Origin: Steroidobacteraceae bacterium
GTDB taxonomy: Bacteria; Pseudomonadota; Gammaproteobacteria; Steroidobacterales; Steroidobacteraceae
Reading direction: 5' to 3'
Assembly: GCA_025927665.1 (NCBI GenBank)
Contig: JAICKZ010000053.1
Coordinates: forward strand, 1 to 13,227
DNA: 13,227 nucleotides
The notes beneath the pieces were generated by a model. It was not told the origin of the DNA, did no database searches, and saw only the letters and a program-made list of their open reading frames with translations. This document shows, in pieces, positions 6,754 through 13,227 of the stretch. Each line of letters opens with the position of its first letter. The stretch's first letter is position 1. The translations under genes and the position numbers were made by a program.

Positions 6754-7218
6754 ATGAACACACTCGAATTTCAATCTCTCTGTAACAGCATTGCTGATGA
6801 AGTGGCAGTATTGCTAGTGGAAGTTTTAAAAACCCCAGAAGACTTCCAAGCTTCAGATGGCAATTGCGCCTTATGCATCATGAACACCACAGGCGAAACC
6901 ACTATGCGCTTGTTTGGCAACAATCCCGTACGACAACGGCAAACAGCGTTTAATGCACACAAGAAAGCACTACAAGTATGGTTGACGAGCTATGCCACGG
7001 GCACATTTGAAACGTTGATCTACACCAACCAAATCAGTGAAAGACAATTTGGCTTATCGCGACCTGAATTGATTGGCTGGCTGGGCGGTGTTGAAGCGAA
7101 AACATCAAATGGCGAAAGATTGATATTGGCGTTCAGTGGCGTACGTGGCGAGCAGGATGTGGGAATATTGATGCAGGCTGCGGAGAAGTTGAAAACATTT
7201 TCGATTGTGGAGCGTTGA
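6754..7218 (+). CDS. Putative GlcG/HbpS-like (heme-degrading superfamily) small protein
   Basis: 154 residues from ATG 6754, with only a weak ribosome-binding site. No signal peptide or membrane helix is visible, so it is probably cytoplasmic. The order of features resembles the GlcG/HbpS-like fold: a helical N-terminus, a strand segment CALCIMNTTGET, an NPVRQRQTAFNAHKKALQVW helix with the alanine/lysine pattern typical of the family, a GWLGGVEAK turn, and the C-terminal ILAFSGVRGEQDVGILMQAA, which parallels the GVSG...QD..IA.A motif. Some family members bind heme or cobalamin-like ligands, but many are uncharacterised. It is 63 bp upstream of the B12-type radical SAM gene on the same strand, so cotranscription is likely. 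Function is uncertain; the family call rests on motif order only. Confidence 0.5.
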   Translation: MNTLEFQSLCNSIADEVAVLLVEVLKTPEDFQASDGNCALCIMNTTGETTMRLFGNNPVRQRQTAFNAHKKALQVWLTSYATGTFETLIYTNQISERQFGLSRPELIGWLGGVEAKTSNGERLILAFSGVRGEQDVGILMQAAEKLKTFSIVER

Positions 7219-7281
7219 ATCAGCCGTATATTGTTGGCCAGCACACAAGTGCATGCAGACGATGCTGATAAACTTACTTCA

Positions 7282-8826
7282 ATGAACTCAATCATTCTCA
7301 CCACCATCAATGCTCAGTATATCCACGCCTCGTTAGGCTTGCGATACTTGATGGCTAACCTAGGTGAATTGAGGCCGCAAGCAAAGTTAATTGAATACAC
7401 CTTAGATCATCGACCTATCGATATTGTTGAATCGCTACTGGCACATGATCCAAAGATTGTTGGCTTTGGTGTGTATATCTGGAACATCACTCAATCAACT
7501 GAAGTGGTCGCGTTGCTGAAAGCAATACGACCCGACGTGATGGTGATAGTGGGCGGTCCAGAAGTCAGTTATGAATACGAAGAACAACGCATTGTACAAT
7601 TGGCTGATTACTTAATTGTTGGTCAAGCCGATCGTGCAATTGCACCACTATGCAAAACCCTGCTTGCGGGTGAAAGACCGGCAGAAAAAATTCTTCGTCC
7701 TGTTGTACCCAAAATGGACGATGTGGTATTGCCCTATCACGAATATACGGATGCCGATATTTCCAATCGACTTATTTATGTGGAAGCGTCACGCGGTTGT
7801 CCGTTTAAATGTGAATTCTGTTTATCGTCATTGGACAAAACTGCTTGGCCATTTCAATTGGAACGCTTTCTTGGTGAGCTGCATACGTTGTATGAACGTG
7901 GTGTTCGACATTTCAAGTTTGTGGATCGCACTTTTAATCTCAACATCAAAGCCAGCAAGCGCATTCTGGATTTTTTTTTGGAACGTATGACTGATGGATT
8001 GTTCATTCATTTTGAATTGATACCCGATCATTTACCTGATGCATTGAAGGAATCAATAACCAAGTTTCCACCCGGTTCATTGCAATTTGAAATTGGTATT
8101 CAAAGTCTGAATCCGGAGGTGCAGAAAAACATTTCACGTAAGCAGGATGATGCACAAACTGCTGAAAATTTGCGTTGGCTGCGTGAATATACGCAAGCAC
8201 ACTTGCATGCCGACCTCATTATTGGCTTACCGGGAGAAACCGTCGAAAGTTTTGCAAGTGGCTTTGATAGATTAGTCAAACTGAACCCGCATGAGATTCA
8301 AGTCGGTATTCTTAAACGTTTGCGCGGCACACCGATTGCTCGACACACTGAAGCGTTCGACATACGTTACAACCCACAACCACCCTACAATATTTTGTCG
8401 AACGTACACATCGACTTTGCAACTATGCAGCGTTTGAATCGCTTCGCACGCTACTGGGACATGATCAGCAATTCAGGGCGCTTCCTGCGTACTCGTCCTT
8501 TGTTGCTGGGCGATGCACCGTTTGATCGTTTTCTGAAATTTAGTGATTGGTTGTTTGAGACGTCTGGACAAACCCATCGCATTGCGTTGGATCGTTTGTA
8601 TTCATCGGTGTTTGATGGCATCACCAAACTGTTTGAAGTTGATGTTGAAACTGCTCGCGATTCACTGTCACATGATTACTACGAATCCGGCGCGCGAGGT
8701 TCACCGAAATTTTTGAGTCAAGCTGTCGCCACACCTTCACTTGTAAATATACATGGCAATGCCAAACGACAAGCACGACATCGACGTGATGATGGCGTGA
8801 ACAAAGTCGGAATGACGTTGGGATAA
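7282..8826 (+). CDS. B12-binding-domain radical SAM protein
   Basis: 514 residues from ATG 7282; the open frame reaches back to a TTG at 7231, but the extra 17 residues are unlike the family and the Rossmann-like start IILTTINAQYIHASLGLRYL begins right after ATG 7282. Residues 1-135 form a cobalamin-binding-type domain (VGFGVYIWN, VIVGGPEVSYE). Residues about 165-390 hold the radical SAM core with VEASRGCPFKCEFC, giving cluster ligands Cys173, Cys177 and Cys180, followed by a FVDRTFNLN segment and LIIGLPGET. The C-terminal 120 or so residues look like the DUF4080 region found in this subgroup. Such enzymes use a [4Fe-4S] cluster and S-adenosylmethionine, often with cobalamin, for methylation or other radical chemistry; the substrate of this subgroup is not known to me. 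No strong ribosome-binding site is seen. It is followed by two hairpins. Confidence 0.88.
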   Translation: MNSIILTTINAQYIHASLGLRYLMANLGELRPQAKLIEYTLDHRPIDIVESLLAHDPKIVGFGVYIWNITQSTEVVALLKAIRPDVMVIVGGPEVSYEYEEQRIVQLADYLIVGQADRAIAPLCKTLLAGERPAEKILRPVVPKMDDVVLPYHEYTDADISNRLIYVEASRGCPFKCEFCLSSLDKTAWPFQLERFLGELHTLYERGVRHFKFVDRTFNLNIKASKRILDFFLERMTDGLFIHFELIPDHLPDALKESITKFPPGSLQFEIGIQSLNPEVQKNISRKQDDAQTAENLRWLREYTQAHLHADLIIGLPGETVESFASGFDRLVKLNPHEIQVGILKRLRGTPIARHTEAFDIRYNPQPPYNILSNVHIDFATMQRLNRFARYWDMISNSGRFLRTRPLLLGDAPFDRFLKFSDWLFETSGQTHRIALDRLYSSVFDGITKLFEVDVETARDSLSHDYYESGARGSPKFLSQAVATPSLVNIHGNAKRQARHRRDDGVNKVGMTLG

Positions 8827-8832
8827 TCTAAA

Positions 8833-8859
8833 TCTTTCTCGCTCACCTTGCGAGAAAGA
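8833..8859. repeat. Perfect 10-bp hairpin after the radical SAM gene
   Basis: TCTTTCTCGC (8833-8842) and GCGAGAAAGA (8850-8859) flank a 7-nt loop, 6 bp past the radical SAM stop codon. The plus strand has no T-run after it, so it probably acts together with the next hairpin. On the minus strand it is followed by a T-rich stretch. Confidence 0.55.
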
Positions 8860-8865
8860 CCATCA

Positions 8866-8893
8866 AAAAGCGGCAAACTGCTTCGCCGCTTTT
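8866..8893. terminator. Bidirectional intrinsic terminator between converging genes
   Basis: AAAAGCGGC (8866-8874) pairs with GCCGCTTTT (8885-8893) around a 10-nt loop. The stem is flanked by A-runs and T-runs, so both strands yield a GC stem followed by U residues; the minus strand gives TTTTT. It fits termination of the radical SAM gene (plus) and the MFS gene (minus). Confidence 0.75.
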
Positions 8894-8923
8894 ACTCGAG
8901 GCACGAGTTCGTATGAAATGTAA

Positions 8924-10240
8924 TTAGGTTTTCGCAGCCATTTCATGCTCATGCTTCACATGAAATGGTGCCAACCAACAAATGATAAAGGAAGGAATGG
9001 TGGCGATCATCACGAACACAAAGTAACCCACATAACCCAATGCCTGTTGAATATAACCGCTGACCATTCCAGTGAGAATCATGCACAGTGCCATCAAGCC
9101 GGTGCCAAATGCATAGTGTGCGGTGGTAAATTTACCCGGTGCCATTTGTTGCATCAGGTAAATCATAAAACCCACAGAGCCGATGCCGAAGAACAATTGT
9201 TCAACAACCACACCAGCGCTAATGATGCCGTAATCGGAGGGTTTATAAATAGCCAACAACAAGAAAGTCACGTTCGGAATGTTTACACAACAACAAAGCG
9301 GAAAAAGTGCTTTCTTCAAGCCTACTTTGGCAACGTAAAAACCACCGATTAAAGAACCTACAACATTTGCTATCAATCCGAAGGAACCATAAACAAGACC
9401 AAATTGCTGATTAGTGAGTGTCAAACCACCGTTCTGCAAACTGTCCTTCATGAACAACATGCTGGGCGCCAGCAAAAAACCATAGCTGACGCGAAACAAT
9501 AATGCGAAACCAATCATCAACCAGATACCTTTTTTCTGGAAGAACGATACAAAGGCTTCAACCAAGGTACCCATCGCTTCACGTGTATTGTTCGGTGCAT
9601 GATCTGCGCGTGAACCTTGTGGCATGAATTTCCAATGCCATGCAGCAGCGACAAACATGAATCCACCTAATGCTGCAAAAATGATTTGCCATGAATCAAC
9701 CCACACGCTACCTGTCGCGTGCGGATCATGCTTGAATACATGTTCGTGTAAGTAACCCGTGGACGCCACGACGGCGCTCATCATGAATAGTTTGCCAAGA
9801 TTCCAACTGAAGCTTTGCACGCCACAATACTTGGCCTGCGTTTTGGGATCGAGTGACGTGACATAGACACCATCGGAAGTAATGTCCTGTGTAGAACCGA
9901 TAAACGAAAGAATCCAGAATAAGCCCATCATCAAGGTGACGTAGTTTGGCAGATGCATAATGCCGGCGATTGCGAGATAACCAAAGCCCTGGATAATTTG
10001 CGTGGCCAGCACAAAAAATTTCTTGGACTTGTACATCTCCAAAAATGCAGCGAACAATGGCTTAACGGTATAGGCAATACCCAACATGCTGGCATAAGCG
10101 GCGGCTTGTCCATTGTCCATGCCAAGATTGTTAAACAGAATAACGGTTGCGGCGGTTAATAAGTTATAGGTCAATGCCATTGTGAAATAACCAGATGGCA
10201 CCCACGTCAGTGGGTTTTTGATTGCAGTAGCAGTTTGCAT
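8924..10240 (-). CDS. MFS transporter, AmpG-like
   Basis: 438 residues from ATG 10240-10238, with AAAAGG a few bases upstream. Hydrophobic segments across the whole length fit 12 transmembrane helices, including YFTMALTYNLLTAATVILF, TLMMGLFWILSFIGS, IWLMIGFALLFRVSYGFLL, FGLVYGSFGLIANVVGSLIG and YFVFVMIATIPSFIICWL. A polar loop around PQGSRADHAPNNTREAMG separates the two halves. The early SYNLL/GMDNGQ and TQDITSDGVYV features resemble the AmpG/SLC33-like branch of the superfamily, whose members carry sugars, muropeptides or acetyl-CoA. The gene lies 107 bp downstream of the GH130 gene on the same strand, so import of the mannosyl-glucose-type disaccharide used by that enzyme is the natural inference. 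Direct evidence for the substrate is lacking. Confidence 0.82.
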   Translation of the reverse strand: MQTATAIKNPLTWVPSGYFTMALTYNLLTAATVILFNNLGMDNGQAAAYASMLGIAYTVKPLFAAFLEMYKSKKFFVLATQIIQGFGYLAIAGIMHLPNYVTLMMGLFWILSFIGSTQDITSDGVYVTSLDPKTQAKYCGVQSFSWNLGKLFMMSAVVASTGYLHEHVFKHDPHATGSVWVDSWQIIFAALGGFMFVAAAWHWKFMPQGSRADHAPNNTREAMGTLVEAFVSFFQKKGIWLMIGFALLFRVSYGFLLAPSMLFMKDSLQNGGLTLTNQQFGLVYGSFGLIANVVGSLIGGFYVAKVGLKKALFPLCCCVNIPNVTFLLLAIYKPSDYGIISAGVVVEQLFFGIGSVGFMIYLMQQMAPGKFTTAHYAFGTGLMALCMILTGMVSGYIQQALGYVGYFVFVMIATIPSFIICWLAPFHVKHEHEMAAKT

Positions 10241-10273
10241 AGTGACCTTTTGTTGGTTCTTTCGGTATCGCCC

Positions 10274-10297
10274 GCAGCCTTGTAACGTATTGGCTGC
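10274..10297. repeat. Intercistronic hairpin between the GH130 and MFS genes
   Basis: GCAGCC (10274-10279) pairs with GGCTGC (10292-10297) around a 12-nt loop in the 107-bp gap. It may stabilise or partly attenuate the transcript ahead of the transporter gene. It is too short and lacks a T-run for a confident terminator call. Confidence 0.3.
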
Positions 10298-10347
10298 TAT
10301 GACGCAACAGCGATATGACAGTGACTTCGAATTAGCGTACTTATTGG

Positions 10348-11529
10348 TTACTTAATATCCCGTAATATTTTCAAGTTAGCGCTAATTAGTTTGTTACGTG
10401 TCTGCACCGATGAAGCTGATCGCAAGCCATCTTCCGGTGTGTGTTTGCAGTAATCGATCAACTTATCGACAGTCGATGTGGCCACGTGCATACGCGTGTC
10501 GGAAGAAGCGTAATAAATAAACACTTCGCTCTTTTCGTTGACAATCCAGCCATTGGAAAACGTGACGTTGGAAACATCACCAACACGTTCCTCGCCATGA
10601 GGAGAAATAAAATGGCCTGCCGGACGATGCGTGACAATCCAAGGTCGCTCAAGTTCTGTCATGAACAGGTACAAAACATAGCGCAAACCCGAGGCTGTGT
10701 TACGTACACCATGTGCCAGATGCAACCAACCTTCGGTAGTTTTGATGGGTGCAGGTCCTTGTCCATTTTTTACTTCCTTGATGGTGTGATACACCTTGCC
10801 ATCAACAATCACTTCGGATTTGATTTCGGCGCGCGTCATGTCATCCGTTAAGCCCCAGCCAATACCACCACCCGAACCCACGCTGATAAAACCATCTTGC
10901 GGACGGGTATACAAACCATATTTGCCATCAACAAATTCTGGATGCAGAACAACGTTGCGTTGCTGACCCGAACGGGTAATCAAATCCGGCAAGCGTTTCC
11001 ACTTGATCAAATCTTTGGTGCGGGCAATACCGCATTGTGCTTCTGCGGCTGAGGTATCTTCCATACGAATCGTGTCTTTACGTTCGGTACAAAACAAACC
11101 ATAAATCCAGCCATCTTCATGCAAAGTCAAACGCATATCATAAACATTGGTATCGGGTCTTTCGGTTTCTGGAAGGGTCATTGGATAATCCCAGAAACGA
11201 AAATTGTCGATACCATTTGGACTTTCTGCTATCGCAAAAAATGATTTGCGATCGACACCTTCAGTTCGCACTGCAAGTAAATATTTTCCTTTCCAATACA
11301 GCGCGCCAGAATTAAATGTAGCATTGATACCTTGACGCTCCATCAAGTAGGGATTGGTTGCTTCATTCAAGTCATAGCGCCAGAATATTGGCGTATGTTT
11401 CGCGGTGAGAATTGGATTTTCATAATTGGTGTAAATGCCATTGCCGGTTTTTCTTGGCGGATTTTTTCTGGTGATGAATGCTTCATGCTCGGCGAGCAAA
11501 ACTTTCACGATTTGATTGAATTGGGTCAT
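10348..11529 (-). CDS. GH130 glycoside phosphorylase, probably 4-O-beta-D-mannosyl-D-glucose phosphorylase type
   Basis: 393 residues from ATG 11529-11527. The frame is open to 11643, but the family usually begins like MTQFNQIVK and the upstream residues are unlike it, so the shorter start was chosen. The GH130 five-blade propeller pattern is present: NPYLMERQGINATFNSGAL, YLLAVRTEGVDRKSF, TNVYDMRLTLHEDG, RNVVLHPEFVDGKYGLYTRP, GQGPAPIKTTEGWLHLAHGV and the late GDVSNVTFSNGW. Asp131 in VYDMR matches by context the general acid known in characterised mannosyl-glucose phosphorylases. The reaction would be phosphorolysis of mannosyl-glucose to mannose-1-phosphate and glucose, in the cytoplasm, as in mannan breakdown. 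No signal peptide is seen. The adjacent MFS gene fits as importer. The exact subfamily, and thus the substrate, is from memory and should be treated as probable. Confidence 0.85.
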   Translation of the reverse strand: MTQFNQIVKVLLAEHEAFITRKNPPRKTGNGIYTNYENPILTAKHTPIFWRYDLNEATNPYLMERQGINATFNSGALYWKGKYLLAVRTEGVDRKSFFAIAESPNGIDNFRFWDYPMTLPETERPDTNVYDMRLTLHEDGWIYGLFCTERKDTIRMEDTSAAEAQCGIARTKDLIKWKRLPDLITRSGQQRNVVLHPEFVDGKYGLYTRPQDGFISVGSGGGIGWGLTDDMTRAEIKSEVIVDGKVYHTIKEVKNGQGPAPIKTTEGWLHLAHGVRNTASGLRYVLYLFMTELERPWIVTHRPAGHFISPHGEERVGDVSNVTFSNGWIVNEKSEVFIYYASSDTRMHVATSTVDKLIDYCKHTPEDGLRSASSVQTRNKLISANLKILRDIK

Positions 11530-11622
11530 TGAAATTTTTCCATCCAGAAACACTATCAACATCGTGCAGAACATACCATCATTGACAAGATACAGCGTGA
11601 TGATTGCTCTCATCAATAATCC

Positions 11623-11650
11623 ATAGTAAGTTGATGCCATCATTAATCAA
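11623..11650 (-). promoter_or_regulatory. Possible promoter of the GH130-MFS pair
   Basis: On the minus strand TTGATT (11650-11645), a 16-nt spacer and TACTAT (11628-11623) make a modest sigma70 promoter, giving a leader of about 85 nt before ATG 11529. The intergenic region (11530-11687) also has a perfect plus-strand TTGACA at 11582-11587 for the SDR gene, but with a poor -10. Confidence 0.3.
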
Positions 11651-11687
11651 GCACAGTTGAAGCTGCGCAATACTTGGATAAACTTAA

Positions 11688-12383
11688 ATGAAACGACTCG
11701 ACAATAAATGGGCACTCGTAACTGGCTCCAGCCGTGGCATTGGTCGTGCGATCGTCAAAGCACTGGCCGAACGGGGTTGTAACATGGTATTGCATGCGCG
11801 CACGCTGGCGCATTTGAGTTCGATTAATGCAGAAATCACTGCGATGAATGTCAAGACTCACTGTATTGCGGGCGAACTGTCCACTCAAGCTGGCATTGAT
11901 GCAATTATCGCCGGTGTCAAAGCCGGCCCTGGATACGTGGACATTCTTTATAACAACGCTGCGGTGAGCAATCAGTCAACACCAGTGTTTGAATTTTCCG
12001 CCGCTGAATGGTTGCGCACCTTTCAAGTCAATGTGTTTGCCATGGCGCAACTGTGTGCGGCATTTGGACCGAGCATGCGCGAACGTGGTTATGGTCGTAT
12101 CGTCAATGTGACTTCGGGAATTGCCGGACAGCCCGATCTTGCGCCCTACAGTGCATCAAAAGCTGCAGTCGATAAATACACAAAAGATTTGGCAGTGGAA
12201 TTCAAAGACAGTAATGTATTGGTGAATCATATTGATCCGGGTTGGATTAAAACCGATCTTGGCGGCCCTAATGCATGGGAAGAAGTATCAAGCGTCATTC
12301 CTGGGATGTTGGTTCCAGTATTGCTCGATGATAAGGGTCCAAGCGGACGGTTTTATGCGGCGCAGGATTTTAAGGGATTGTAA
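11688..12383 (+). CDS. SDR family NAD(P)-dependent oxidoreductase
   Basis: 231 residues, a normal classical SDR length. The Rossmann motif VTGSSRGIGRA has Thr12-Gly13 and Gly19; the arginine after TGSS and the HAR at the end of strand 2 lean toward NADP(H), an inference. NNA lies at 89-91, structural Asn115 in VNVFAMAQ, and the catalytic residues are Ser143 (NVTSGIAG), Tyr154 and Lys158 (PYSASKAAV). The PGWIKTDLGG segment is the usual turn after strand 6. It should be a soluble cytoplasmic dehydrogenase or reductase acting on an alcohol or carbonyl group. It is divergent from the GH130 gene, so a role in the same sugar pathway is possible but not shown. The ribosome-binding site is weak (GGA about 10 nt upstream). 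There is no sign of damage. Confidence 0.9.
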   Translation: MKRLDNKWALVTGSSRGIGRAIVKALAERGCNMVLHARTLAHLSSINAEITAMNVKTHCIAGELSTQAGIDAIIAGVKAGPGYVDILYNNAAVSNQSTPVFEFSAAEWLRTFQVNVFAMAQLCAAFGPSMRERGYGRIVNVTSGIAGQPDLAPYSASKAAVDKYTKDLAVEFKDSNVLVNHIDPGWIKTDLGGPNAWEEVSSVIPGMLVPVLLDDKGPSGRFYAAQDFKGL

Positions 12384-12428
12384 ATCGATATAGATTGCAT
12401 GCTCTAATCAAGCGAGGTGTCGGGAAAG

Positions 12429-12434
12429 TATAAT
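12429..12434 (+). promoter_or_regulatory. Consensus -10 hexamer within a small palindrome, upstream of the FAD oxidoreductase gene
   Basis: A perfect TATAAT at 12429-12434 sits in the loop of CGGGA (12421-12425) and TCCCG (12434-12438), overlapping by one base. No good -35 is at 16-18 nt, so this is only a candidate promoter, possibly activator-dependent. A second weak hairpin (12454-12473) lies further down. Confidence 0.3.
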
Positions 12435-12548
12435 CCCGTAGCACGACCTACTTGCCTTTCTTGGTCAAAAGGCTAACCATCTGCGTTAATAAAAACCGGG
12501 GGCTGTGCAGTGGTTGTCACTGTCGGCGTTTGCCCCGCAACCGATTGC

Positions 12549-13227
12549 ATGCAACAGCAGAGCCAGAAAATCGTGGAGCCCACCAATACTTCGGATCCAA
12601 ACTATTTTCATCGTGTGGTTGACTGCCAATGGGCTTGCCCTGCGCACACTGATGTTCCCGAATACATTCGTTTGATCGCACAAGGCCGATTTACCGATGC
12701 TTATCTGGTCAATCGCGAATCCAATGTTTTTCCCGGCATTTTAGGGCGTGTGTGCGATCGCCCGTGCGAACCGGCTTGTCGTCGTGGTCGCGTGGAAGAA
12801 AAGCCTGTCGCCATCTGCCGCTTGAAACGCGTCGCCGCAGATAATCGTGATGAAGTCAGTAATTTGTTGCCGATTATTCCCACCAAAAAAAATGGCAAAC
12901 GCATTGCTTGCATTGGTGCTGGTCCCGCTTCACTTACTGTTGCCAGTGATTTGGCGCCACTCGGATACGAAATCACCATTTTTGAAAAGTGGGCTCAAGC
13001 CGGTGGGTTGATGCGCACTAACATTCCTTCATTCCGTTTGCCTGCAAAGATACTGGATGAAGAGATTGGCTACATTACTGAACGTGGTGGTGTTGATTTG
13101 AAACTCAATACTCCAATTACGAGCATGAAAGCATTACTCGATAGCAAACAATTTGATGCCGTATTTGTTGGTAGTGGCGCGCCCAAGGGTAAAGATCTGA
13201 ATGTGTCTGGGCGCAATGAATCGGATC
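12549..13227 (+). CDS. FAD-dependent oxidoreductase, GltD/DPYD-like N-terminal part (3' end outside window)
   Basis: 226 residues are visible and no stop occurs before the window edge. The N-terminal domain (about 1-110) has the iron-sulfur dihydropyrimidine dehydrogenase II/GltD pattern: VDCQWACPAHTDVPEYIRLI with Cys26 and Cys30, then GRVCDRPCEPACRRGRVE with Cys69, Cys73 and Cys77, and Cys90 in VAICRLKR. These are positioned to hold [4Fe-4S] clusters. An FAD-binding Rossmann motif follows in KRIACIGAGPASLTVA (118-131), then IFEKWAQAGGLMRTNIPSFRLP, the usual second half of the FAD site. Members pass electrons between NAD(P)H and partners such as glutamate synthase or other redox enzymes. Which partner this one serves lies beyond the window. 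The ATG at 12549 has no clear ribosome-binding site; the frame is open back to 12477, with a GTG at 12510 as alternative start. Confidence 0.88.
   Translation, partial: MQQQSQKIVEPTNTSDPNYFHRVVDCQWACPAHTDVPEYIRLIAQGRFTDAYLVNRESNVFPGILGRVCDRPCEPACRRGRVEEKPVAICRLKRVAADNRDEVSNLLPIIPTKKNGKRIACIGAGPASLTVASDLAPLGYEITIFEKWAQAGGLMRTNIPSFRLPAKILDEEIGYITERGGVDLKLNTPITSMKALLDSKQFDAVFVGSGAPKGKDLNVSGRNESD

Noticed and set aside
8945..9352. 135-codon plus-strand open frame, His/Cys-rich
   Set aside because: It looks metal-binding at first sight, but is the antisense of MFS transmembrane segments.
10441..10851. 136-codon plus-strand open frame opposite the GH130 gene
   Set aside because: Antisense shadow; it has no domain pattern, while the minus strand is a clear GH130 protein.
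1..13227. CRISPR array, tRNA or rRNA genes
   Set aside because: No regularly spaced direct repeats, cloverleaf or conserved rRNA segments were seen on reading both strands.

Overview
The window looks like a chromosomal segment of a gammaproteobacterium. It carries full-length glmS and a slyX, a gene characteristic of Gammaproteobacteria, and most genes have moderate GC and spaced starts. No rRNA or tRNA was recognised, so the genus is not assigned. Everything here is read from sequence and remembered family patterns; no search was run.

Left half (1-4748), mosaic. It opens with the tail of a one-pass membrane protein cut by the window edge (1-294). Next comes a decayed IS66-type transposase fragment, which runs in frame directly into the stop codon of a secreted YceI-family protein gene. 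A CadC-like membrane-anchored winged-helix regulator is divergent from yceI, with a good promoter and an 8-bp tandem repeat in the shared spacer. Then follow slyX (host-like), a 424-bp gene-poor stretch, a GC-rich secreted alpha/beta hydrolase, and the frameshifted C-terminal remnant of a large AAA/SMC-like ATPase. The yceI/cadC pair, the IS66 piece and the hydrolase are visibly GC-richer than glmS and the genes to its right. Genes of this sort directly downstream of glmS fit the well-known attTn7 integration hotspot. A Tn7-end-like sequence lies at the expected distance from the glmS stop codon.

Centre (4749-8826). glmS (minus strand) makes glucosamine-6-phosphate for cell wall synthesis. 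Divergent from it are a small GlcG/HbpS-like protein and a B12-binding-domain radical SAM protein. Two perfect hairpins close this unit.

Right half (8827-13227). A GH130 mannosyl-glucose phosphorylase-type gene and an AmpG-like MFS transporter form a minus-strand pair that looks like a small sugar uptake and phosphorolysis unit. Divergent from it is a classical SDR oxidoreductase. The window ends inside an FAD-dependent oxidoreductase of the GltD/DPYD type with an N-terminal iron-sulfur domain, which stays open to the last base.

No CRISPR array, tRNA, rRNA or complete transposon was seen. The most unusual material is the decayed mobile-DNA debris around glmS, not an obvious new multi-gene system.
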